DNA from: Streptomyces sp. ADI95-17
GTDB taxonomy: Bacteria; Actinomycetota; Actinomycetes; Streptomycetales; Streptomycetaceae
Assembly: GCF_003846175.1 (NCBI RefSeq)
Contig: NZ_ML123046.1
Coordinates: 278,867-323,786, forward strand
Reading direction: 5' to 3'
Length of the DNA: 44,920 bases
Shown: piece after piece, positions 20,062 through 28,212 of the stretch
How positions within the stretch are numbered: the first letter of the stretch is position 1
How the letters are laid out: every line of letters begins with the position of its first letter
Translations under genes and position numbers: made by a program
Notes under the pieces: generated by a model
The model's database searches: none
What the model was told of the DNA's origin: nothing
What the model saw: the letters and a program-made list of their open reading frames with translations, nothing else

Positions 20062-20637
20062 ATGACTTCCAGAGTCTCGTTGGTCGCCGCGGCTCGCAGC
20101 TCCACCCTGCTCGGCGAGCGCTTCGACGACGACCGGCCGCTCGACCACACCGGTCTGTACGAGATCAGGCTCGCGGCGCCCGCCCTCATGCCGCTGGCCA
20201 CCGCCGAGCTGCGCTACTGCTCACCGACCCCGCGCAGCCGTGCCACCGGCGACGCGCTGGGCTTCGCCCCGCTCGTCCAACCGGCCCTGCGCGACTGCGA
20301 CATGGGCCGCTGGCGGGGCTGCACCCTCGCCGACGTCACGGCGTGCGAACCCGCGGCGGTCGACGCCTGGCTCGCCGATCCGCGCTCCGCCCCGCACGGC
20401 GGCGAGCCGCTGCTCGCCTTCATCTCGCGGATAGGGGGCTGGCTGGACACCCGCCCCGTGTGCGAGGGCGCCATCGTCGCCGTCGCCGAACCGGCGGTCG
20501 TCCGGGCCGCCCTCGTGTACGCGCTCAAGGCCCCGCCGTCGGCGTACTGGAGCGTGGACGTCGGGCCGCTCTCCACGGTCACGCTGACCGGTGTGCCGGG
20601 CCGCTGGAGTCTCAGGCTCGAAGCGGGAGTCCGCTGA
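20062..20637 (+). CDS. Histidine-phosphatase-fold protein lacking the catalytic histidines
   Basis: 191 aa with the layout of the phosphoglycerate mutase/histidine phosphatase superfamily. The RHG motif that should follow the first strand is replaced: residues 5-12 read VSLVAAAR. The second catalytic His, normally in a VVSHGG-like motif, falls in AVAEPAVVR (141-149), with Glu143 in its place. The phosphate-pocket Arg58 in SPTPRSRAT and the MGRWRG segment (81-86) remain. A working phosphatase is therefore unlikely; a binding or regulatory role is more probable. Start ATG 20062 has no clear ribosome site; GTG 20014 is an in-frame alternative that adds 16 residues. Confidence 0.75.
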   Translation: MTSRVSLVAAARSSTLLGERFDDDRPLDHTGLYEIRLAAPALMPLATAELRYCSPTPRSRATGDALGFAPLVQPALRDCDMGRWRGCTLADVTACEPAAVDAWLADPRSAPHGGEPLLAFISRIGGWLDTRPVCEGAIVAVAEPAVVRAALVYALKAPPSAYWSVDVGPLSTVTLTGVPGRWSLRLEAGVR

Positions 20638-20848
20638 CCGTTCGCCGGGACGGCCGGCGCTCCGCGGCGCGCGCGGGCTTCCGGGAGCGGGAGACCCCCG
20701 TCGACAGTGCGGGAAGCCCTGGTCGGCGTACGGTTCATGACCGGGGGTCACCCGCTCCGTGCGCGGTGTCCACGCCGGCCGGAGCCTCCTCGCCCGACGC
20801 CCCGGCCGCCGCGCACTGGCCGGAATTCGCCGCGGCGGGGGCGGGAAC

Positions 20849-20885
20849 GCGGCGCCGGCCACCGTCGTGCGGCGGCCGGCGCCGC
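20849..20885. terminator. Terminator between convergent genes
   Basis: GCGGCGCCGGCC (20849-20860) pairs with 20874-20885 and ends 5 nt from the stop of the Clp_N gene. The 211 nt before it (20638-20848) hold no visible gene. Confidence 0.75.
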
Positions 20886-20890
20886 ACCCC

Positions 20891-21634
20891 TCAGCCGTTC
20901 TCCGGCGGGGCGGTGATCAGGCTGAGGGCCTCGGCGATGCCCGCCTCGGCGGCCGCCTTGTCGATGCCGAGACCGGTCAGCACCCCCGTACCGTCCTCCT
21001 GTTCCAGCAGCGCGAGCAGGATGTGCTCGGTGCCGATGTAGTTGTGGCCCATCCGGAGCGCCTCGCGGAACGTCAGCTCCAGCACCTTGCGGGCCCCGGC
21101 GTCGTACGGGACGAGCTCCGGCAGCTCGCCTGTCACGGCCGGCGGCAGTGCCTCGGTCGCGGCCCCGCGGACGGCCTCCAGGGTGATGCCCTGGGCCTTG
21201 ACGAACGCCGCCGCCAGCCCTTCCGGCTCGCTGAGCAGCCCCAGCACCAGGTGCTGGGTGCCCACCTCGTCGTTGTGTGCCGAGCGGGCCTCGTTCTGCG
21301 CGGCCATCACGACGTTCTTGGCGCGCGGGGTGAAGCGGCTGAACCCCTGGCTGGGGTCGAGATCCGACACCTCGCCGGGGTCCTTGGCCACGAACCGCTT
21401 CTGGGCGGCCTGCCTGGTCACCCCCATGCTCTTGCCGATGTCGGTCCAGGAGGCGCCGGAGCGCCGGGCCTGGTCCACGAAGTGGCCGATCAGGTGGTCG
21501 GCCACATCGCCGAGGTGGTCCGCGGCGATCACCGCGTCGGAGAGCTGGTCGAGGGCGTCGGTGTGAACCTTCTTGATGGCCTCGATCAGGTCGTCGAGGC
21601 GCACGGGATGCGTCGGGCGTACGGGATTCACCAT
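20891..21634 (-). CDS. Clp N-terminal domain protein with HTH, no ATPase
   Basis: 247 aa. The N-terminal region (about 12-55) is helical; an HTH follows at about 59-81 (SGASWTDIGKSMGVTRQAAQ). Two Clp_N repeats come next (about 98-155 with RFTPRAKNVVMAAQNEA and GTQHLVLGLLSEPEG, and about 172-240 with YDAGARKVLELTFREALRMG and GTEHILLALL), as at the N-terminus of ClpC/ClpA where adaptors and substrates bind. No Walker motif or AAA domain is present. It may bind DNA and a Clp-type ligand such as phosphoarginine proteins or an adaptor. A near-consensus promoter overlaps two TGTCAAC dyads and puts the transcription start on the A of the ATG, so the gene is probably leaderless and repressed by a dyad-binding protein, perhaps itself. 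Confidence 0.88.
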   Translation of the reverse strand: MVNPVRPTHPVRLDDLIEAIKKVHTDALDQLSDAVIAADHLGDVADHLIGHFVDQARRSGASWTDIGKSMGVTRQAAQKRFVAKDPGEVSDLDPSQGFSRFTPRAKNVVMAAQNEARSAHNDEVGTQHLVLGLLSEPEGLAAAFVKAQGITLEAVRGAATEALPPAVTGELPELVPYDAGARKVLELTFREALRMGHNYIGTEHILLALLEQEDGTGVLTGLGIDKAAAEAGIAEALSLITAPPENG

Positions 21635-21635
21635 G

Positions 21636-21682
21636 TGTCAACCTTAGGTTGACAGTCCTTGGGTGTCAACTGTCGGTTGACA
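21636..21682 (-). promoter_or_regulatory. Near-consensus leaderless promoter covered by two dyads
   Basis: Minus strand: TTGACA (plus 21664-21669), 17-nt spacer, TAAGGT (plus 21641-21646), then 6 nt to the ATG at 21634. Dyad 1 TGTCAACC-TTA-GGTTGACA (21636-21654) covers the -10; dyad 2 TGTCAAC-TGTCG-GTTGACA (21664-21682) covers the -35. The centres are 28 bp apart. Confidence 0.8.
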
Positions 21683-22213
21683 GTCATGGCCGCGCTCCGG
21701 TCGCGGGGGGTCAGTGCGAGAAGTGCAGAAGACGCACGCCTCCCAGTACCCCGGCGCGCACAGGAGGCGGTGCCGTACGCACGACGCCATGGCGGCCGCC
21801 TCCGGGCCGGGAAAGGGCGAGTCGCCGGTGTCGTGCCGTCCGGCGCCGGCGGGGTCGAACGCCTCGACCGTCTCGCGGTACTGCCGCAGATATCCCTCGG
21901 CGAACGGCGGCTCGTAGCCCAGCTCGTCCCACCGGTGCCTGCGCAGGGCCAGATCGAGCACCCGCAGTACGAAACCCTTCGCCGCCGCCCACTCGCCGGG
22001 GGAGCGGCCCCAGTCGATGTCCTCCAGGTCGAATCCGACCGCTCCGCGCCCCATGACGCCCTGGTCCTGCAGGGTCAGCAGAGTGGCGAAGCGGTACTCC
22101 CAGACGCTGTCGGCGAGATCGGACACGGCCAGCATGAGCACGTCGACGAAGACCGCCGTGCCCCCGTTGGACAGGGACAGGGCGCGGCCCCCGCCGTGGA
22201 ATGTGTTCCCCAT
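21644..22213 (-). CDS. Hypothetical protein
   Basis: 189 aa, not recognised. It contains a DVLMLAVSDLADSVWEYRFATLL segment (in two parts) near residues 24-46, an acidic DLEDIDWGRSPGEWAAAKGF stretch, and a C-terminal CxxC-like VFCTSR end preceded by MASCVRHRLLCAPGYW (four Cys in about 25 residues), so metal or disulfide binding is possible. No signal peptide. It is upstream of and co-directional with the Clp_N/HTH gene. Its last codons and stop lie inside the operator and -10 region of that gene, so read-through from here would cross the operator. Start ATG 22213 has only a weak ribosome site. Confidence 0.7.
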   Translation of the reverse strand: MGNTFHGGGRALSLSNGGTAVFVDVLMLAVSDLADSVWEYRFATLLTLQDQGVMGRGAVGFDLEDIDWGRSPGEWAAAKGFVLRVLDLALRRHRWDELGYEPPFAEGYLRQYRETVEAFDPAGAGRHDTGDSPFPGPEAAAMASCVRHRLLCAPGYWEACVFCTSRTDPPRPERGHDCQPTVDTQGLST

Positions 22214-22263
22214 CCCGGCACCGTACCGAGCGGAGCCGGTGCCGTCGGGCCGCCGGTACGACG

Positions 22264-22301
22264 GAGCGCGCCGCCCGGCGGGACTGCCGGGCGGCGCGCT
22301 C
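22264..22301 (-). terminator. Terminator after the cyclophilin gene
   Basis: GAGCGCGCCGCCCGGC (22264-22279) pairs perfectly with 22286-22301, 23 nt past the stop on the minus strand. Confidence 0.8.
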
Positions 22302-22324
22302 GATCCAGCTGCTGTGCGTGCGGG

Positions 22325-22822
22325 TCAGAGAACGCCGCTGTCCGCGATGGTGATCTTCGCCTGCGGGCGGCCGCTCTGCGTGCCGAGGCCCTCGATCTTC
22401 TTGACCAGGTCCATGCCCGCCTCGTCGTCGACCTCGCCGAACACCACGTGCTTGCCGTCCAGCCACGACGTCACGATCGTCGTGATGAAGAACTGCGAGC
22501 CGTTGGAGTCGGGACCGCTGTTGGCCATGGAGAGCTGGCCCGGCTTGGTGTGCGCGAGCTTGAAGTTCTCGTCGGGGAACTTGGCGCCGTAGATGCTCTT
22601 GCCGCCCGTGCCGTCGCCCCGGGTGAAGTCGCCGCCCTGGAGCATGAAGGCGGGGATGATGCGGTGGAACGAGGACCCCTTGTAACCGAAGCCCTTCTCA
22701 CCGGTCGCCAGCGCGCGGAAGTTCTCCGCCGTCCTGGGAACGATGTCGTCGAACAGTTTGAACGTGATCCGCCCGGCGGGCTCGTCGTTGATGGTGATGT
22801 CGAAGTAAACCTTGCTCGTCAT
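22325..22822 (-). CDS. Cyclophilin-type peptidyl-prolyl cis-trans isomerase
   Basis: 165-aa cytosolic cyclophilin, very similar in plan to eukaryotic cyclophilin A. It catalyses proline cis-trans isomerisation during protein folding. The key residues are seen: catalytic Arg in [20 protein letters not shown], the [11 protein letters not shown] loop, [18 protein letters not shown], and the cyclosporin-contact Trp in [12 protein letters not shown]. No signal peptide. Start ATG 22822 is preceded by AGGATGG. It is a single-gene unit with its own terminator. Confidence 0.97.
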   Translation of the reverse strand: MTSKVYFDITINDEPAGRITFKLFDDIVPRTAENFRALATGEKGFGYKGSSFHRIIPAFMLQGGDFTRGDGTGGKSIYGAKFPDENFKLAHTKPGQLSMANSGPDSNGSQFFITTIVTSWLDGKHVVFGEVDDEAGMDLVKKIEGLGTQSGRPQAKITIADSGVL

Positions 22823-22923
22823 GGAACCATCCTGACATCGACGCGTTCGGGACCGGCGGGCGGGCACGGTCACAGCCCGGCGAAAGGGCGGTGCCGGGGC
22901 CGGGCGGGCGCACCGTACCGGCT

Positions 22924-24108
22924 TCAGCGGGTGCGTTGCAGATGGGCGCCGATCTGCAGGAATGCCTGGACCAGCGGGGCCTGGGGGACGGCCGGGGACA
23001 TCACCTGGGATCCGTAGTGGACGATGACGGTCTCCAGCCCGGGGGAGACGAAGAGCCGCTGGCCGTGGATGCCGCTGGCCATGAAGGAGCCGTAGGGGTC
23101 GTTCAGGATCCACCAGAAGTCGTGGTACGAGAGGGTGGCGGGGGTGTCGGGCGGCGCGGCGGGGAAACGGACGCGCTCGGCGTAGCCCTTCGGGGCGTCG
23201 GGGATGGCGGCGGTCACGGCGGCCGGCACGATCTGCCGGTCCCCGACCGCGCCGCCGAGGCGGATCATCTCGCCGAGCCGGGCGATGTCGCGTGCGGTGG
23301 CGCTGAATCCGCCGCAGGCCGCCTCGACGCCTTCGCCGTCCAGTACGTAGTAGGCGTCCTCGTCGGCGCCGAGGCGGGACCAGATCAGGTCGCTCAGCAG
23401 GGCCGAGGTGGTGGTGCCGGTGATCCGGCGGAGGATCTCGGCGAGCGCCTCGACATTGCCGTTCTCGTAGCGGAACTCGGTTCCCGGCGCGGCTGTCGCG
23501 CGTGCGGTGGCGAGGTGTTCGCGGATGCCGGTGGGGCCGCTGTAGCCGTAGGGGCGCAGTGCCGGTGCGACGACGGCGAAGTAGCGCTGGGCCTCGACGG
23601 GCTTGTCGAAGGGGCGTCCGGCGTACGAGACCTGGGTCCCCATGTGCAGCAGATGGTCGACGGTGCTGTCCCCGAAGGCGGTCCCGGCGAGTTCGGGAAC
23701 GTACGAGGAGGCCGTCGCGGTGCGGTCGAGGACCCCCTGGTGCGCCAGTACGGCTGCCACGAGGCCTATGTACGACTTGGCCGCCGAGGCGTTGAAATGG
23801 GTGTCGTGCGGCCGCAGTCCGTGCAGATGGCTCTCGTGGACGACGGTGCCGCGGTGCATCACCAGGAAGGCGTCGGTCCGGGCGGACTCGAAGAGGTCCT
23901 GGAGGGTCAGGCCGCGGCCGTCGGGCGTGGTGATCGTGAGCTGGTCGAGACCGGCGGCGTCCGTCGGCAGTTCGCGGGCGGGGCCCGTTCCGCGCCACAC
24001 CCGCCGGCTGGGCAGCAGTTCCCGGCCCGATGTGGTGTAGCGCCGTACCCACGCCGGGTCGGTGTAGCCCCGGGACCAGTGGAGATCCGCCAGCGGTGCG
24101 TCGATCAT
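22924..24108 (-). CDS. NylB-like serine hydrolase (beta-lactamase/esterase family)
   Basis: 394 aa, beta-lactamase class C fold. SxxK is SAAK (Ser108, Lys111) in [13 protein letters not shown], and the Tyr of the YxN motif is Tyr214 in FRYENGN. The spacing matches 6-aminohexanoate-dimer hydrolase NylB (Ser112, Lys115, Tyr215) more than true beta-lactamases, and no signal peptide is visible. It probably splits an amide or ester in the cytoplasm. The start ATG 24108 follows GAGGAG with good spacing. It is divergent from the MFS/acyl-CoA gene cluster, so it may release the acid that the CoA ligase downstream activates; that link is inference. Confidence 0.88.
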   Translation of the reverse strand: MIDAPLADLHWSRGYTDPAWVRRYTTSGRELLPSRRVWRGTGPARELPTDAAGLDQLTITTPDGRGLTLQDLFESARTDAFLVMHRGTVVHESHLHGLRPHDTHFNASAAKSYIGLVAAVLAHQGVLDRTATASSYVPELAGTAFGDSTVDHLLHMGTQVSYAGRPFDKPVEAQRYFAVVAPALRPYGYSGPTGIREHLATARATAAPGTEFRYENGNVEALAEILRRITGTTTSALLSDLIWSRLGADEDAYYVLDGEGVEAACGGFSATARDIARLGEMIRLGGAVGDRQIVPAAVTAAIPDAPKGYAERVRFPAAPPDTPATLSYHDFWWILNDPYGSFMASGIHGQRLFVSPGLETVIVHYGSQVMSPAVPQAPLVQAFLQIGAHLQRTR

Positions 24109-24147
24109 GCGCGCTCCTCGACATTGAATTACGTCTTGATCGCTACC

Positions 24148-24172
24148 ATACACATCGTCTGTTTTTGTGAAT
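24148..24172. promoter_or_regulatory. AT-rich dyad upstream of the NylB-like gene
   Basis: ATACACA-N11-TGTGAAT lies in an unusually AT-rich stretch (24121-24175) some 40-65 nt before the ATG. It may be an operator; the promoter cannot be pinned down. Confidence 0.35.
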
Positions 24173-24242
24173 ACCTCGTCACCGGGGACGCGTTCTCCTG
24201 CTGGTCGACTCGTGGTGCGGTGTCTCGCTTGTCGCAGAACCA

Positions 24243-24307
24243 TTGACCGGAAGTGTCCAGCGGGTTACGTTGCCGAATCAACAGCCCGCTAATGAACGCT
24301 TCGTTCA
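24243..24307 (+). promoter_or_regulatory. Promoter and TetR-type operator of the MFS gene
   Basis: TTGACC (24243-24248), 17 nt, TACGTT (24266-24271) predict initiation near 24278. The dyad TGAACG-CTT-CGTTCA (24293-24307) lies just downstream, where a repressor would block elongation. Of the 354-nt gap 24109-24462 the rest shows no gene. Confidence 0.5.
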
Positions 24308-24462
24308 ATTTCTCTGTCGTCGCACCCCCCGAAGGTGCGTGCCCCGACGGGATGGGCGCCGCTGCCCGCGTACGCCCGCCGCCCCCGTGGCGCATCCGGC
24401 GCGGAGCGTCCCGTCACAAGAGCATCCGCCCCCTGCTTCTCCCGAACCGCAGGAGTCCTCCC

Positions 24463-25782
24463 ATGTCCTCGCAGCCATCACCGCCGCTGGTCCTCGACAG
24501 GTCCGGCGACCTCGGGCCACCGGCGTTCGACCGGCGCCGCGCCTGGCTCGTCACCGCGATGATCGTCACGTTCATGATCGTCAACTTCGCGGACAAGTCG
24601 GTGCTCGGACTGGCGGCCGACCCGATCATGGAAGAGCTGGACATCAGCCACAGCACCTACGGCCTGATCTCCAGCTCCTACTCGATCCTGTTCAGCCTCT
24701 CCGGGCTGGTCGTCGGCTTCTTCGCCGCCCGTATCTCCAGCCGCGTCCTGCTGTTCGTGATGTGCCTGGTGTGGGGCGTGGCCCAGCTGCCGGTCCTGAT
24801 CGTGGCCGCCGTGCCCGCACTCGTGGCGGGCCGGGTGCTGCTCGGCGCGGCCGAAGGGCCGGCCACCCCGATGTCGATGCACGCCCTCTACAAGTGGTTT
24901 CCGGTGGGCCGCCGGGGCCTGCCCTCGGCCCTCCAGATCGGCGGTGCCGCCCTCGGCACTCTCGTGGCGGCGCCCGTGGTGACCTGGCTGATCACCGGGT
25001 TCGGCTGGCGTGCCGCCTTCGTCGCGCTGGCCGTGACGAGCCTGGCGTGGAGCGTGGTGTGGTGGTTCGTCGGGCGCGACGGACCCTATGACCAGCCTCC
25101 CGCGCGGGTGCGGGCCGAGACCACCGGGCCCGCCCGCGTCCCCTATCGCCGACTGCTCCTGAGCGGCACGGTGATCGGGAGCGTGGCAAGCGCCTTCGGG
25201 GCGTCCTGGGCGATGGCCCTCAGTCAGGCGTGGCTGCCGTCGTACCTCAAGAACGAACTCGCCATGAGCCCGGGAACGGCGGCGGCGGTACTCAGCGCGG
25301 TGGCCGCCCTCAGCTTCGCACTGCTGCTGGCGCTGTCCCCCGTGGTCGACCGGCTGACCCGGCGCGGCCTGTCGCTGCGCCGCTCCATCGGGGTGCCGCA
25401 GGGTGCGGCGGTGATGTGCGCCGGGGCGGCGATGGCGGTGTTCCCCTTCGTCGGGCCGCTGCCGGTGCGGCTCGCCCTGATCGCGGTCGCCTTCGCGGTG
25501 CACTCCATCGCGTTCCCGCTGCACTACATGACGGCCGCGGCTGTCGTGCCGGCCTCCCAGCGCGGTGCGCTCTTCGGGATCGTGGCCGCGACGGGCACGC
25601 TCCCGGGTCTGCTGGCCCCGTCCCTGACGGGCCGTCTGCTGGATTCGGCGTCCTCGACGGGCGCGGGCTACACGCAGTCGTTCGCCGTGGCGGCAGTGGT
25701 CATGATCGTCTGCGGTGCGGTGTCGGTCTGCTGCATCCGTCCGGCCCGGGACGCGGCGCGGCTGGGGGTCGTCGTCCAGTAG
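24463..25782 (+). CDS. MFS transporter, anion:cation symporter-like
   Basis: 439 aa with 12 predicted membrane helices, a loop about residues 195-230 between the halves, and the early helix VTFMIVNFADKSVLGLAADP, typical of the ACS family that imports organic acids (glucarate, phthalate, pantothenate-type substrates). The second half has WLPSYLKNELAMSPG, also ACS-like. The start is ATG 24463 with AGGAG 7 nt upstream. It lies in the catabolic cluster with a CoA ligase, dehydrogenase homologue and CoA-transferase, so uptake of a carboxylic acid substrate is the best guess. A TetR-type operator precedes it and the convergent TetR gene follows. Confidence 0.88.
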   Translation: MSSQPSPPLVLDRSGDLGPPAFDRRRAWLVTAMIVTFMIVNFADKSVLGLAADPIMEELDISHSTYGLISSSYSILFSLSGLVVGFFAARISSRVLLFVMCLVWGVAQLPVLIVAAVPALVAGRVLLGAAEGPATPMSMHALYKWFPVGRRGLPSALQIGGAALGTLVAAPVVTWLITGFGWRAAFVALAVTSLAWSVVWWFVGRDGPYDQPPARVRAETTGPARVPYRRLLLSGTVIGSVASAFGASWAMALSQAWLPSYLKNELAMSPGTAAAVLSAVAALSFALLLALSPVVDRLTRRGLSLRRSIGVPQGAAVMCAGAAMAVFPFVGPLPVRLALIAVAFAVHSIAFPLHYMTAAAVVPASQRGALFGIVAATGTLPGLLAPSLTGRLLDSASSTGAGYTQSFAVAAVVMIVCGAVSVCCIRPARDAARLGVVVQ

Positions 25783-25788
25783 CGCCGG

Positions 25789-25820
25789 GCGCGCCCGCTG
25801 TTCCGCGGAACCGGGCGCGC
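25789..25820. terminator. Bidirectional terminator
   Basis: GCGCGCCCG (25789-25797) pairs with 25812-25820; inside, GTTCC-GC-GGAAC adds a second stem. It lies between convergent MFS and TetR genes. Confidence 0.75.
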
Positions 25821-25828
25821 GCCGCCGG

Positions 25829-26431
25829 TCAGTCCTGGTCCGGGGTGGTGAATCCGCTGGCCCAGTAACGGCCGTGCAGGGCCAGGTCGAGAAGCATGCG
25901 CACCGCCTCCTCGGCGGGCATCGGCGGGGTGTCCTGCTCGGCCCACCAGCGCAGTACGGCGACCTGCTCGCCCACCCAGACCCGGGCCAGGAGGTCGGCG
26001 TCGATGCGCGGCTGGACGTTGTTGCGTTCGGCGCGGGCCTTGAACTCCCGCGCCGTCGCGGCGGCGCAGGCATCCACGAACATCTGGAGCGGCTTGCCGT
26101 CCCCCTCGCCGCGCAGGACGACCCGGTAGACGTCCCGCTCGTCGCTGACGTGCCGCAACATCTCCAGCAGCGGTTTGCCGGTGAAGCCGATGGCGCTGCC
26201 GGCGACCGCCGGCTCCAGGCGCTGCGTGAGCTGTTCGAGCAGGTCGGAGGTCACCCGCGCGAACAGATCGTCCTTGCCCTTGAAGTGCGCGTAGAACGTG
26301 GCGCGCGCGACATCGGCCTGCTCGGTGATGTCCTCGACCGTGAGTGCGCTGAAGCCGCGCTCCAGCACCAGCTCCACCAGCGCTCCGCCCAGCGCCCTGC
26401 GGGTGCGTCTGGTGCGCCTGTCCTCGGCCAT
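25829..26431 (-). CDS. TetR/AcrR family transcriptional regulator
   Basis: 200 aa. The N-terminal TetR HTH (about 5-52) reads RRALGGALVELVLERGFSAL then VEDITEQADVARATFYAHFK; the ligand domain follows and ends in LLDLALHGRYWASGF. It sits between the MFS gene and the divergent CoA ligase gene and most likely represses both: dyads are found in front of the MFS gene (24293-24307) and in the divergent spacer (26507-26524). The inducer is probably an acyl-CoA or the imported acid; this is inference. Start ATG 26431 has GAAGGGGG upstream. Confidence 0.93.
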   Translation of the reverse strand: MAEDRRTRRTRRALGGALVELVLERGFSALTVEDITEQADVARATFYAHFKGKDDLFARVTSDLLEQLTQRLEPAVAGSAIGFTGKPLLEMLRHVSDERDVYRVVLRGEGDGKPLQMFVDACAAATAREFKARAERNNVQPRIDADLLARVWVGEQVAVLRWWAEQDTPPMPAEEAVRMLLDLALHGRYWASGFTTPDQD

Positions 26432-26492
26432 GCGGCCCCCTTCGCCCTGTCGTGTTCGCCCCGTCGTGGTCCGCGCACAGTCTAGATGGCTC

Positions 26493-26524
26493 TTGACAGC
26501 CCACAAGATACAAAACATTGTGTC
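26493..26524 (+). promoter_or_regulatory. CoA-ligase promoter with overlapping dyad
   Basis: TTGACA (26493-26498), 17 nt, CATTGT (26516-26521). The dyad GATACAA-AACA-TTGTGTC (26507-26524, one mismatch) overlaps the spacer and -10, so a bound repressor would exclude RNA polymerase. Confidence 0.5.
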
Positions 26525-26578
26525 TGTAAACGTGCTGGTTGTATTTAATCGGTTGGACTGTAAGACTGGAGATCGTTG

Positions 26579-28159
26579 ATGAACCTGGGTACCTACCTCA
26601 CCCGCAGTGCCTGCTACTGGCCCGACGCCACCGCCCTGGTCTGCGGTGAGCGGTCGTGGACGTACACGGAGCTGGACGGCGCGGCCAACCGTCTCGCCTC
26701 GGCCCTGACCGCCCGCGGACTGCGCCCCGGCGACGCGGTCGCCTCCCTGGCCTGGAACCGCGGGGAACTGGTCGAGGTCGAATTCGCCCTCTACAAGGCC
26801 GGACTGGTGCGTGCGCCGATCAACGCCCGGCTGGGGCGCGCCGAGATCGAGCACATCCTGCGTTACGCGCCGGTGCGCGTCCTCGTGTTCGACGCGGCGC
26901 ACCGGGAGGACGCGCTGGCCGCCATCGAGGCCTCGGGCACCGGTTGTCTCCCCGTACTCCTGGAGGACGGTCCGGACCCGGCCGCGACACCGGGCGACGC
27001 CGCGGTCCTCGGTTACCGGGCGCTGCTCGGCGAGGGGGACGCGACCCCGGTCGCCACCGATGTGGACGAGGACGCTCCGTGCGTCCTGAACTTCACCTCC
27101 GGGTCCACCGGGGCGCTCAAGGCGGCCGTCCAGACCTTCGGCAACCGCCTCGCCAACATGCGCAAACTGCTGATGAGCGACGAGTCCCGCCCCCGCCCCG
27201 GCACCCGCTACCTCGCCTGCGGCCCGATCACCCACGCCACCGGCATGACCCTGCTGGCCAACGTCTTCGCCGGGGCGGCCACCTATGTACTGCCGACCTG
27301 GAGTGCCGAGGCGTTCGTGGACACGGTGGAGAGGGAACGCATCACCGCGACGTTCCTCGTCCCCGCCATGGTCAACATGGTGCTCGCCCACCCGGCCGCG
27401 GCCGCGCGGGACCTCTCCAGCCTGACCGGCGTACGCGTGGGCGGCGCGCCCATCTCGCCCCAGCGCCTGCGCGACGCCGTGCGGTTCTTCGGCCCGGTCG
27501 TGGCGCAGGGCTACGGCCTGGGCGAGACCACCAGCGTGGTGGCGGGACTGAGCAGCCAGGAGATCGCCCACGCCGTCGCGGACGACCCCGAACTGCTCCA
27601 GTCCTGCGGACGGGCGACGTACGACACCGAGGTCCGGATCGTCGACGAGGCCGGCCGGCCGCTGGCGCCCCGCGAGGTCGGTGAACTCATCGTCCGCGGT
27701 CCCGACTGTGTACGCGAGTACTGGCAGGAGCCCGAGCTGTCGGCGCAGACCTTCCGTGACGGCTGGGTCCACACCGGCGATCTCGCCTGGATGCGCGAGG
27801 ACGGCTATCTGTTCCTCGTCGACCGCAAGAAGGACATGATCATCTCCGGCGGGTTCAACATCTACTCCACCGAGGTCGAGGCCGCCCTGTACGAACACCC
27901 CGGTGTCCAGGAAGCCTGTGTCATCGGTGTGCCCGACGAGACGTGGGGCGAAGCGGTCAAGGCCGTCATCGTGCCCCGCCCCGGCCATGCGCCGAGCGCC
28001 GACGAGATCACCGCGTTCTGTGTCGAGCGGCTCGACCGCTTCAAGAAGCCCAGGACAGTCGACTTCGTCGCGGAACTGCCCCACAACCGCAACGGAAAGC
28101 TCGACCGCAAGGCCGTGCGCGAACCGTTCTGGGCCGACGCCGACCGCCGCGTGAACTGA
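26579..28159 (+). CDS. AMP-dependent acyl-CoA synthetase (CaiC/FadD-like)
   Basis: 526 aa ANL-superfamily ligase: carboxylate + ATP + CoA give acyl-CoA + AMP + PPi. Motifs: the P-loop TSGSTGALKAAV (about 172-183), YGLGETTSVV, the hinge region HTGDLAWMREDGYLFLVDRK, GGFNIYSTEVEAAL, and the C-terminal catalytic Lys507 in NGKLDRK. The enzyme class covers medium/long-chain acids, aromatic acids and carnitine-like substrates; the specificity cannot be told. The start is ATG 26579 with GGAG 7 nt upstream (a TTG one codon earlier is possible). It leads a three-gene run with a dehydrogenase homologue and CoA-transferase, under a promoter that overlaps a probable TetR operator. Confidence 0.93.
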   Translation: MNLGTYLTRSACYWPDATALVCGERSWTYTELDGAANRLASALTARGLRPGDAVASLAWNRGELVEVEFALYKAGLVRAPINARLGRAEIEHILRYAPVRVLVFDAAHREDALAAIEASGTGCLPVLLEDGPDPAATPGDAAVLGYRALLGEGDATPVATDVDEDAPCVLNFTSGSTGALKAAVQTFGNRLANMRKLLMSDESRPRPGTRYLACGPITHATGMTLLANVFAGAATYVLPTWSAEAFVDTVERERITATFLVPAMVNMVLAHPAAAARDLSSLTGVRVGGAPISPQRLRDAVRFFGPVVAQGYGLGETTSVVAGLSSQEIAHAVADDPELLQSCGRATYDTEVRIVDEAGRPLAPREVGELIVRGPDCVREYWQEPELSAQTFRDGWVHTGDLAWMREDGYLFLVDRKKDMIISGGFNIYSTEVEAALYEHPGVQEACVIGVPDETWGEAVKAVIVPRPGHAPSADEITAFCVERLDRFKKPRTVDFVAELPHNRNGKLDRKAVREPFWADADRRVN

Positions 28160-28212
28160 CGGCTGCGCGAACCGATACCACCATCCCCTCGACCGGCAAG
28201 GACCTCCACAAC

